Made by a program: the position numbers and the translations under genes
The notes under the pieces: generated by a model
What the model saw: the letters and a program-made list of their open reading frames with translations, nothing else
Database searches by the model: none
What the model was told of the DNA's origin: nothing
Shown: positions 5,917 to 11,851 of the stretch, piece after piece
Layout: every line of letters starts with the position of its first letter
Numbering within the stretch: position 1 is the first letter of the stretch
DNA from: JBBPYC01 sp038200275
GTDB lineage: Bacteria > Pseudomonadota > Gammaproteobacteria > Burkholderiales > Burkholderiaceae_C
Assembly (NCBI GenBank): GCA_038200275.1
Contig: JBBPYC010000050.1
Span: 1 to 12,654 of the forward strand
Length of the DNA stretch: 12,654 bases
Direction: 5' to 3'

Positions 5917-7524
5917 TCAGGCTGCGGCCAAGTCGATCGACCAGGGCATCAACGCGTCGAAGTCGTCGGCGGTTTTGGCCATGGGCAACGCGATGAGCAA
6001 TTGCCTCAGGTACTGGTAGCCGTCGATGCCGTTGACCTTGCAGGTTTGCAGCAGCGAGTACAGGTTGGCGCTGGCATTGGCACCGGCCACTGTGTCGGCG
6101 AATAGCCAATTGCGGCGTCCGATTACAAACGGACGGATTGAATTTTCACAGGCGTTGTTGTCTATCGGGTAGTTGCCGTTGCGCACGAACCGCTCGAGCT
6201 TGAGCCACTGCCCCTCGGCATAGTGCAGTGCCTTGCCCAGCAACGTATTGGGCGCCACGGTGTGCAGGTTGACCAGCAGCAGCGCCTTGATCTTGTTCAG
6301 TACGGGAAGGCTGCGCTCCTCACGTCGCGTGGTCAACGCGGTCGCATTCAGCTCTTCTTGCCGGGCTGCCGACTCGACGTGGTAGAGCTTGCCGATCAGG
6401 CCCATGAACTGGACAGCAACCTGCTCGGGCCCGCGCTTGTCTTTTGGCAGCGCCTGCAGCGCGTCATTGAAGTAGCGCCGGCAATGGGCCCAGCACGCCA
6501 AGTGCACCAGCTTGCCCGTCTTCGCAACTTGGTTGTAGGGCTCGTAGCCGTCGGTCATCAACACGCTGCCATCGCTCACGCCAGCGTACAGGCGAAGCGA
6601 TGCCTCCGTGCCTCGCGACGGCGCGTACGCGAATAGCCTGATCGGCGGGCCAGTGCCCAATGCCCCTGAGCCTTCGGTCATTTGCGCCCACATGTAGCTT
6701 TTGGTCTGTGCCTTGCGACCAACTTCTTTGAGCACCTGGATCTCGGTCTCGTCACCGTAGATCACCGGCGCCTCCAGCAGCCGGTCTCGAAGTAGGTTGA
6801 TGATCGGTTGAACGGCCTGGCCCACGCGCATCACGCTGGCTGACATCGTGTTGCGCGAGATGTCCATTCCACCGAAGCGGCCGAGCAGCGCAGCTTGCCG
6901 GTACAGCGGCAAGCCGTCCATGTACTTGGAGGTGATGACCCAGGCCAGCAGGCTCTCGGTGAACAACCCCTTCGGGATCACCTGCTGCGGCTTGGCCGCC
7001 AGGCGCAGACCGCCGTCGCAGCACGGGCAGGCATACTTGACGCGCTCGTGGCGGATCACGCGCACCTGCTGCGGAATGATGTCGAGTTGCTCGGTGGCCT
7101 CGACACCGATCTCCTGCAACGCAGCGCCGTCGTGCGGGCACACGCGCTCGATCTGCGGCAATTCGTGGCGAACCACTTCGCGCGGCAGCGCCGGATCCAA
7201 CGGCTTGCGGCCACGCTTGAGCTTGCGTTTGTGACCAGGCACGTCGATGGTCTGTTTGTCATCGCCACCTTCTTCAACGGCCGGCTCGGCGGTCGCGGCG
7301 AGCACCTCGGCCTCGTTGAAGAACAGGTCCTTCTGGTTCGTGGCGCCCACCTCGCTCTTGGCTGCGAAGAGTTGGCGCTTGAACTTGTTGAGCTGCTCGA
7401 GCAGCAGGTCGCGCTCGGTGCGCACCATGCGCAGTTCGCCGGCCAGAGTTTCGTGGCTCCGATGGGCTTCGACCAGCGCCTGCGTCAAGGCTGCGAACTC
7501 TTCGGCGGTGGGTATCTGCTGCAT
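5917..7524 (-). CDS. tnpC: IS66 transposase TnpC (DDE)
   Basis: A full-length 535-residue IS66 transposase, the usual size. Order of parts: an N-terminal coiled coil (about 18-58, ELRMVRTERDLLLEQLNKFKRQLF), a basic linker GHKRKLKRGRKPLD (97-110), a zinc-binding module with C129 in VCPHDG and C166/C168/C169 in ACPCC, then the RNase H-like catalytic core. The likely acidic triad is D258 in VIYGDETE, D325 in LMTDGY and E460 in DNNACENSIRPF. CW...CRRYF at 344-352 is the family's typical region. The C-terminal domain SANLYSLLQTCKVNG...YLRQLL is present. Cuts and joins the element's ends. All key residues look intact. The ATG at 7522-7524 lies directly after GTAAGCG, a copy of the element's own terminal tip. 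Confidence 0.96.
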   Translation of the reverse strand: MQQIPTAEEFAALTQALVEAHRSHETLAGELRMVRTERDLLLEQLNKFKRQLFAAKSEVGATNQKDLFFNEAEVLAATAEPAVEEGGDDKQTIDVPGHKRKLKRGRKPLDPALPREVVRHELPQIERVCPHDGAALQEIGVEATEQLDIIPQQVRVIRHERVKYACPCCDGGLRLAAKPQQVIPKGLFTESLLAWVITSKYMDGLPLYRQAALLGRFGGMDISRNTMSASVMRVGQAVQPIINLLRDRLLEAPVIYGDETEIQVLKEVGRKAQTKSYMWAQMTEGSGALGTGPPIRLFAYAPSRGTEASLRLYAGVSDGSVLMTDGYEPYNQVAKTGKLVHLACWAHCRRYFNDALQALPKDKRGPEQVAVQFMGLIGKLYHVESAARQEELNATALTTRREERSLPVLNKIKALLLVNLHTVAPNTLLGKALHYAEGQWLKLERFVRNGNYPIDNNACENSIRPFVIGRRNWLFADTVAGANASANLYSLLQTCKVNGIDGYQYLRQLLIALPMAKTADDFDALMPWSIDLAAA

Positions 7525-7642
7525 CGCTTACTTTGATTTATATGCGGCGGCCGGTGTTCCTCGAGCATCCCGACATCATGCAAATAGTTCGAGATCGCCA
7601 GCACTTCACACAGCCGTGCGGCACGGCCAATGCAGCAGGCGT

Positions 7643-7993
7643 TCAGGCGACCCGTTCGTACACGCGCTGGGGATGCCTGTGCGCGACCGCCAGATCAATG
7701 CCGTCGAGCAGCCAGTGCAACTGTTCGACCGTCAAGGTCGGCACCCTCGCCTCATCAGGCCATATGAATCGATCTTGCTCGAGCCGCTTGAGCAGCAGCC
7801 AAAAACCGTTGCGGTCCCACGCGAGAATCTTGACGCGATCGCGGCGACGGTTGCTGAACACGTACACGGCCGCAGCAAACGGGTTGCGCCCCAACGCCTG
7901 CTCCACCAAGATCGCCAGGCCGTTGATGCCCATACGAAAGTCGACGGCCGGGCGGTGCAGGTACACCGTCAGCGCGTCGTCGAGCCGGAACAT
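7643..7993 (-). CDS. tnpB: IS66 accessory protein TnpB (Orf2)
   Basis: A 116-residue protein with the IS66 Orf2 signature: AVYVFSNRRRDRVKILAWDRNGFWLLLKRLEQDRFIWP at about 42-79. It is needed for transposition in characterised IS66 elements, but its biochemical job is unsettled. Full length. Its start lies inside the end of tnpA (25 shared bases, different frame), which points to translational coupling. A 118-base gap without a gene separates it from tnpC. Confidence 0.95.
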   Translation of the reverse strand: MFRLDDALTVYLHRPAVDFRMGINGLAILVEQALGRNPFAAAVYVFSNRRRDRVKILAWDRNGFWLLLKRLEQDRFIWPDEARVPTLTVEQLHWLLDGIDLAVAHRHPQRVYERVA

Positions 7994-8406
7994 GACAGGG
8001 TGCCAAGAATCTGCATGACCGCCGACATCTCGTCCATGCCGGTTTCGCCGAGATTGATTTCCACCCCGTTGGGCAGGCGCGCCTGCAGACTCAACTTCAC
8101 AGGCTGCGTGGCCACTGGCCTTGCCGGAGCGGTCTCGATCTGCAACGGCACAAACGTCGCGCTGGCATCTCGTTCAATCAGGAGTAGCCCGGGCCGGTCA
8201 CCGCCAACCTCACGGCGTTCAACGATCCAGCGCCGCAACAGGTTCGCGTTGACGCCGCACTGCATCCCAATGCGCGCCACCGATACGCCAGGCTTCAGGC
8301 AAGCCTGCACAACTTCCGCCTTGGCCTGCGGGTCGTATACGCACCGGCCGTCCGCCTTGCGCCCCGTGACCAGACGCCTCACCAAGTCTTCTGCAATCTC
8401 TGTCAT
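7969..8406 (-). CDS. tnpA: IS66 accessory protein TnpA (Orf1, HTH)
   Basis: A 145-residue protein whose residues about 24-62 (DPQAKAEVVQACLKPGVSVARIGMQCGVNANLLRRWIVER) form a transposase-type helix-turn-helix, as in IS66 Orf1 and IS3 OrfA proteins. It probably binds the element's ends. The C-terminal half (LQARLPNGVEINLG...MSAVMQILGTL) is the usual family ending. The ATG at 8404-8406 adjoins a 10-bp inverted repeat that could fold in the mRNA. First gene of the element. Confidence 0.93.
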   Translation of the reverse strand: MTEIAEDLVRRLVTGRKADGRCVYDPQAKAEVVQACLKPGVSVARIGMQCGVNANLLRRWIVERREVGGDRPGLLLIERDASATFVPLQIETAPARPVATQPVKLSLQARLPNGVEINLGETGMDEMSAVMQILGTLSCSGSTTR

Positions 8407-8438
8407 ACGTGTCCACCTTGTTTCTACATGGACACGTA
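8406..8438 (-). promoter_or_regulatory. 10-bp inverted repeat abutting the tnpA start codon
   Basis: TACGTGTCCA (8406-8415) and TGGACACGTA (8429-8438) are perfect reverse complements with a 13-base spacer. On the transcribed minus strand, the 3' arm ends on the A of the tnpA ATG and the likely ribosome site (AAGG) falls in the loop beside the stem. It could be an operator for TnpA or an RNA hairpin damping transposition. Such brakes are known for other elements (IS10, IS50); here it is inference. Confidence 0.55.
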
Positions 8439-8466
8439 GCTTCCGCCCTCAGACACTCCGGATCAA

Positions 8467-8489
8467 GACGCGGTTAAATGACCGCTTAC
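8467..8489 (-). repeat. IS66 terminal inverted repeat at the tnpA end
   Basis: Partner of 5836-5858; reading inward on the minus strand it begins GTAAGCGGTCATTTA. It ends exactly at the right target duplication. Confidence 0.92.
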
Positions 8490-8497
8490 CACGCAAG
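8490..8497 (+). repeat. Right target-site duplication of IS66 element (CACGCAAG)
   Basis: Identical to 5828-5835. Confidence 0.95.
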
Positions 8498-8644
8498 GAT
8501 GTGTCCCGGGCGTGGCTGCAGGCGCTTCGGCGGCGAGGTCAGCGTCGACGACTGCCATGGTCTCGGCTCGAGCCGCCGGTCGAGCACTACCTCCCGCGGG
8601 TCTGGGTGCTCCACCCGTACCCGCATCAACACTTCGCTACATGA
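8490..8644 (+). pseudogene. C-terminal remnant of a group II intron reverse transcriptase/maturase, split by IS66
   Basis: The peptide SRAWLQALRRRGQRRRLPWSRLEPPVEHYLPRVWVLHPYPHQHFAT, ending at TGA 8642-8644, resembles the basic C-terminal tails (LRRRSQR..., HPYP..RF) read just upstream of domain V in bacterial group II introns. A domain V/VI-like RNA begins 10 bases after the stop. With the IS66 element removed, the frame runs from ATG 5821 (MTTRKD) and is closed upstream by TGA 5800-5802, so the reverse transcriptase core and the intron 5' end are gone. The match rests on memory of the family and on the RNA beside it. The chance reading that joins it to antisense IS66 DNA has no meaning. Confidence 0.5.
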
Positions 8645-8654
8645 CTCAAGGCAG

Positions 8655-8726
8655 GAGCCATATGCGGTTGTGCCGCACGTACGGATCTGTGCGGGGGCGG
8701 GGAGCAATCCCAGTCCCTACCGCAAC
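8655..8726 (+). ncRNA. Group II intron 3' end: domain V-like and domain VI-like hairpins (remnant)
   Basis: 8655-8687 starts GAGCCATATGCGG and ends CCGCACGTACGGATC, close to the bacterial domain V pattern GAGCCGTATGCG...CGCACGTACGGTTC, with the AGC triad present at 8656-8658. Two changes weaken its outer stem (G-A and A-C mismatches). 8691-8723 then forms a domain VI-like stem: GCGG with CCGC at the base and GGGA-GCAA-TCCC with a GNRA loop at the tip. A8719 is a candidate branch point, and the intron would end ...AAC at 8726, obeying the AY rule. No 5' half is in the window, so it cannot splice here. Confidence 0.6.
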
Positions 8727-8744
8727 CGGTCCCTTGCGGACGGT

Positions 8745-9548
8745 TCAGTCCGCCCGTGGCCCGGCGTAAAACGCGCAGGCTCGTCCGCCGCGCTGCTTGA
8801 CCCGATACATCGCCTCGTCGGCCCGGTCGATCAGGTCGGCGGCGCAGTCGCCGTCTTCGGGATACAGCGCGATGCCGATGCTCGCAGCGCAGAGCGTGAG
8901 TTCGCCGGGAGGGGCTGATGCGCTCAACGCTTGCTGAATCTTGCCCGCCACCTGGGCAGCGTCGGCAGGCGCTCCCACCTCCGCGAGCATCACCACGAAT
9001 TCGTCGCCCCCGTGCCGGCTGACCGTATCCGAGTCGCGAAGTGCCCCGCTCAGGCAGTGCGCTACAGCTATCAACATCCGGTCGCCAGCCGCGTGACCCA
9101 GTGTGTCGTTGATTTGCTTGAAGTCGTCGAGGTCGACAAACAGCACGGCCACCCGGCCACCGCGGCGCCGGGCATTCGCGACCGCGGTTTCGATCCGGTC
9201 GAGCATCAGCGTCCGGTTGGGCAGTCCGGTCAGGCTGTCACGCAGGCTGGTCTGCTTGATGGCATCGAGGTCGCCCCTGACCGTGTCCACGTCTTCCTGC
9301 GCCTTGAGTGCGCTCAGGACGAGATGTTCGTTGGCATCCCTGAGCTGGAGCGCCTGGTTCTCGTCGAACGATCGCTGCACCTGCGCTAACTCGTCGAGCA
9401 GCTGGTCCAGTACGGCTTGCGCTTGCAGCGTCTGTTCGCGCAGCTCCTTGAGACGCTGCGCGCCCGCATTTCGCAACAGGTCGACATCCTGCAACGCTGT
9501 CGCTGTCGCTGTCCCGGGTGCGGCTGCCGGGTCAATGTGCTCAGCCAT
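8745..9548 (-). CDS. GGDEF diguanylate cyclase with coiled-coil N-terminus
   Basis: A 267-residue enzyme expected to make cyclic di-GMP from two GTP. Residues about 20-100 are a long charged helix or coiled coil (QRLKELREQTLQAQAVLDQLLDELAQVQRSFDENQ), a dimerisation and signalling region with no sensor domain and no membrane segment. The GGDEF domain starts at DSLTGLPNR (104-112), has metal-binding DLDDF (139-143), the active loop GGDEF (180-184) and the inhibitory RxxD site R171-D174 exactly five residues before it, so it should be active and product-inhibited. I chose ATG 9548: it overlaps the stop of the KaiC-like gene by 8 bases and has AGG 6 bases upstream; an in-frame start at 9584 lies deeper in that gene. 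As the last gene of the KaiC-like operon with no sensor of its own, it probably receives its signal from the two upstream proteins. The stop codon sits inside a 6-bp stem (8736-8753), not a clear terminator. Confidence 0.93.
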   Translation of the reverse strand: MAEHIDPAAAPGTATATALQDVDLLRNAGAQRLKELREQTLQAQAVLDQLLDELAQVQRSFDENQALQLRDANEHLVLSALKAQEDVDTVRGDLDAIKQTSLRDSLTGLPNRTLMLDRIETAVANARRRGGRVAVLFVDLDDFKQINDTLGHAAGDRMLIAVAHCLSGALRDSDTVSRHGGDEFVVMLAEVGAPADAAQVAGKIQQALSASAPPGELTLCAASIGIALYPEDGDCAADLIDRADEAMYRVKQRGGRACAFYAGPRAD

Positions 9549-11049
9549 TGGCAACCTGGCCGCCGGTGGCGTGACCGACAGCATGATCCTGGGGACGCAT
9601 GGGGCGGCCGCTCAGTAAACCTTCAACATTGACCGGCGGCACGCCTAGCTGGATGCCCGCGTCGTCGATCGTGAACAACCGTAGCTCATCGGAATGCGCG
9701 CTCGCCCGCACTTTCACGACGGCGAGCGTGCGCTGCAGCCGGCTGTCGAGTTCGATGTAGCGCTGGACGATGATCGCATCGGTCAGGAAGGCGGCTCCAT
9801 AGGAGCTGAATCGCAGATCGTTGTAGCGGTCTTCCAGCTCGAGAGTCATCAGCGCGGTGACGCCGGTCGCTGCCAGCGCGGCCACCATCCGGACCATCGA
9901 CTCCCGAAATTCGGCGCGAAACGTTGGCGCCAGCGCCAGCTCGAACCCCGACAGCGAATCGATGACGACTCGGGTCGCCTGGGTGCGGCGGACTTCTGCG
10001 ATCAGCAGCATCGCAATCTCGGCGACCGACAACGCCGAGGCGCTCGTGTCGACCACGGTAATCCGCCCGCTGTCGATCAACTGGGCCAGCACGGGCCCGC
10101 GTGACTGGTTGGGCCGCTGCTCGAACGCTGCGATCACGCCGGTCTCGCCGCAACGCGCGCCCTCGGTCAGGAAGGCAGCGGCCAAGATGCTCTTGCCTGA
10201 ACCCGAAGGCCCCGCGACTAGCAGCGAATATCCCTTCGGCAGGCCGCCGCCCAGCATCTCGTCCAGGTCCGGCACGCCCATGCTCAATCGTGTCATCGGT
10301 TGCTGCACCGCAGCTTGATCGAGCGATTCCGTGAACCGCGGCGGCACGAATACGCTCACCCCGGCCGAGCTGATCCGGAAAGTGTGCAGGCCCGGCAATG
10401 TCGGCTGCCCGCGCATCTTCGTGACTTCCATCTTGCGCACCATCGAATTGCCCTGAACGCTCTGGCGCAGCCAGATCAGGCCATCGGCCACTGTGAACAC
10501 CGGATTGGGATCGGTCTCCGAGAAATACTCGCCGATCAGGAACGTGGTGGCTTGCCAGCTCGTCATCAGCATGCCGAGGTTCTGGATGAACCGTTGTAGG
10601 CCGACGTAGGCGTTCGACGACTCTCCAGGGCTGGCCATCGCTAGCGACCTGAACGAGTCGATGAACACCAGGCCCGACCCGCGGGACTCGACCTCGGCGG
10701 CGATGGTCGCCATCAGTTTCTCGAAGTCTCCGCTGGAGGCCTCTTCCGACAGGTTGATGAAACGGATCGCGCGGTTGACTTTGTCGAGCTTGAAGAAGTA
10801 GAACTGCTGCTGGTAGCGCAGCATCTTGATGGGCGGCTCACCGAGCACGGTGAAGTACAGCGCCGGGCGCTCCGGCGTTGCCAGCGCGAACATGATCTGG
10901 TGCGCAAGCGTGGTCTTGCCGCTGCCGGGTTGACCGGCGATCACGTTGAACGAGAACTCGGGCAGCCCGCCGCCGAGCACCTCGTCCAGCCCGGGCACGC
11001 CGGTGTTGAGGCGCCGGATGGTAGTCTTGCCAATGGTGATGTCGGTCAT
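9541..11049 (-). CDS. KaiC-like double-domain RecA-fold ATPase
   Basis: A 502-residue protein with two KaiC domains. Domain 1 (about 9-240): LNTGVPGLDEVLGGGLP, Walker A GQPGSGKTT (39-47), Walker B LVFID (127-131), hairpin motif TKMRG (210-214). Domain 2 (about 252-475): LSMGVPDLDEMLGGGLPKG, Walker A GPSGSGKS (280-287), Walker B VVIDS (361-365), VVKVRASAHSDELRLF. ATP binding looks intact in both. Differences from clock KaiC by hand alignment: the catalytic Glu pair is LGEPP (only E71) in domain 1 and FEQRP (only E310) in domain 2, and the positions matching phosphosites S431 and T432 are A420 and F421. It is therefore unlikely to be a phosphorylating circadian KaiC. It probably forms a hexamer acting as an ATP-dependent switch in signalling. 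It overlaps the 139-aa gene by 4 bases (ATGA) and the diguanylate cyclase by 8, so the three are co-expressed. Confidence 0.92.
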   Translation of the reverse strand: MTDITIGKTTIRRLNTGVPGLDEVLGGGLPEFSFNVIAGQPGSGKTTLAHQIMFALATPERPALYFTVLGEPPIKMLRYQQQFYFFKLDKVNRAIRFINLSEEASSGDFEKLMATIAAEVESRGSGLVFIDSFRSLAMASPGESSNAYVGLQRFIQNLGMLMTSWQATTFLIGEYFSETDPNPVFTVADGLIWLRQSVQGNSMVRKMEVTKMRGQPTLPGLHTFRISSAGVSVFVPPRFTESLDQAAVQQPMTRLSMGVPDLDEMLGGGLPKGYSLLVAGPSGSGKSILAAAFLTEGARCGETGVIAAFEQRPNQSRGPVLAQLIDSGRITVVDTSASALSVAEIAMLLIAEVRRTQATRVVIDSLSGFELALAPTFRAEFRESMVRMVAALAATGVTALMTLELEDRYNDLRFSSYGAAFLTDAIIVQRYIELDSRLQRTLAVVKVRASAHSDELRLFTIDDAGIQLGVPPVNVEGLLSGRPMRPQDHAVGHATGGQVANG

Positions 11050-11465
11050 GGTGGCGGATCCTGCGCGGCTGTGATGTTGGAAGGCGGAACGTGGCCGAAG
11101 CCGATCAGACGCTCGGCGAGCGCCGGGCCAATCAAGGCTCCGAGCAGATCAATGAAGGTCTTGAGGAGCGCCTCGTGCGCTGCGGCAGCCGCCGCTTCTG
11201 ACTCCTCCAGCAATGCCGCTTCCATCGTGGCAAGGGCATCGGGCTGCTGCACATCGATGCGAACAGACGCCAGGCACGCATGCTCGGCTTGCTGCAGTTT
11301 CAGGCTACGATGAAACAGTGCCCTGACCCCGCGCAGCCCGATGATGGGCGACAGTGCCGCGACGACACTCGACCATTGGGTCAATGCGGCTGTCACGACC
11401 GGCCGATCCGCCGAGAGGGTCCGCGATGGAAGCGTCACTGGGGGAAGTCGCGGCTCATCGTTCAT
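11046..11465 (-). CDS. Small helical protein of unknown function, first gene of the KaiC-like/GGDEF operon
   Basis: A 139-residue cytoplasmic protein. Recognisable features are TAALTQWSSVVAALSPIIGLRGVRALFHRSLKL at about 25-57, which recalls small proteins I have seen beside KaiC-like ATPases and kinases in beta-proteobacteria, then an Ala/Glu-rich helix (MEAALLEESEAAAAAAHEALLKTFIDLLGALIGPALAERLIG). There is no signal peptide, no membrane span and no known catalytic motif. I chose ATG 11465, with GGA 7 bases upstream; an open frame continues to 11852 but there crosses pseudogene DNA. The 4-base overlap with the KaiC-like gene indicates coupled translation and perhaps a physical partnership (sensor, adaptor or phosphoacceptor). 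Its function is unknown. Confidence 0.78.
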   Translation of the reverse strand: MNDEPRLPPVTLPSRTLSADRPVVTAALTQWSSVVAALSPIIGLRGVRALFHRSLKLQQAEHACLASVRIDVQQPDALATMEAALLEESEAAAAAAHEALLKTFIDLLGALIGPALAERLIGFGHVPPSNITAAQDPPP

Positions 11466-11503
11466 TGCGAATTCCGGTTTTGATCGCCCATCAAGGGCTG
11501 AAA

Positions 11504-11701
11504 GCAGACCCGCGGCCGAACCGGCTGCTGGCGCCAGTGCCGCCGGCCAAACGGGAGCGCTGACGCTCCCACCTGGAAGCGGTCGCGATGCCGCTCGGTG
11601 AGGTGCTGTATGAATCAGGCTGCGCGCCGGGTCATGTGTACCTGCCGACGACCTCGGTCGTCTAGCTGGTATCGCTGACCGCGGTCGTTGAACGTCCCTA
11701 A
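11504..11701 (+). pseudogene. Remnant of a Crp/Fnr-family regulator, N-terminal cyclic-nucleotide-binding-like domain
   Basis: In one frame the conceptual translation reads ADPRPNRLLAPVPPAKRER-stop-RSHLEAVAMPLGEVLYESGCAPGHVYLPTTSVV-stop-LVSLTAV. This follows the common beta-proteobacterial pattern NRLLAALP..ER..L..HLE.V.MPLG.VLYE.G....HVYFPT.SIVSL. Stops are TGA 11561-11563, TAG 11663-11665 and TAA 11699-11701. The remaining sensor domain and the HTH domain are absent. It is divergent from the KaiC-like operon and may once have regulated it, which is a guess from position. Confidence 0.75.
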
Positions 11702-11837
11702 TGGCCGGAACGCCCTCATTCACAAGGGCGACCGGATCCGTCGAGGATTGGACATGCTCGGCGTCGCTTTTCAGCTGACGCAAAATCAACTGCGCATCGT
11801 CACCACCGTCGGTGACCATGCGTATCCGCGCCGCTCT
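11691..11837 (-). pseudogene. Receiver-domain fragment cut by the IS5 element
   Basis: Reading leftward from the IS border, RAARIRMVTDGGDDAQLILRQLKSDAEHVQSSTDP resembles the first strand, acidic loop and first helix of a response-regulator receiver (pattern ARILVVTD..DDA.L..RQL). Homology fades after about residue 35, and the phosphoacceptor region is missing. Its N-terminal start is replaced by the insertion sequence and its C-terminal part ends against the Crp/Fnr remnant, tail to tail. The frame stays open into the 139-aa gene, but that reading is antisense to the Crp remnant and most likely chance. Confidence 0.5.
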
Positions 11838-11851
11838 AGGTCGTGTTAACA

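Larger units (their letters stand above)
5836..8489 (-). mobile_element. Complete IS66-family insertion sequence (2654 bp)
   Basis: The element carries tnpA, tnpB and tnpC in the usual order on the minus strand. The terminal inverted repeats are 5836-5858 and 8467-8489; both start GTAAGCG from outside inward and match at 17 of 23 positions. A perfect 8-bp direct repeat (CACGCAAG) flanks it. All three reading frames are intact and the duplication is unmutated, so the insertion looks recent and the element may be active. It interrupted a group II intron remnant; removing it and one repeat copy rejoins that reading frame (ATG 5821 to TGA 8644). Close to the left end, CCTTGCG and CGCAAGG (5858-5873) form a short stem. 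I cannot name the isoform without a database. Confidence 0.96.

Noticed and set aside
7247..8644. Long 465-codon open frame on the plus strand across the IS66 element
   Set aside because: It is antisense to tnpC, tnpB and tnpA and merely runs into the group II remnant; only the last part, after 8490, looks like a real protein.
8736..8753. Terminator of the KaiC-like/GGDEF operon
   Set aside because: A 6-bp stem overlaps the stop codon, but no T tract follows on the minus strand.
9541..11049. True circadian clock system (kaiABC)
   Set aside because: No kaiA or kaiB gene is nearby, and the KaiC-like protein lacks the S431/T432 phosphosites by hand alignment.
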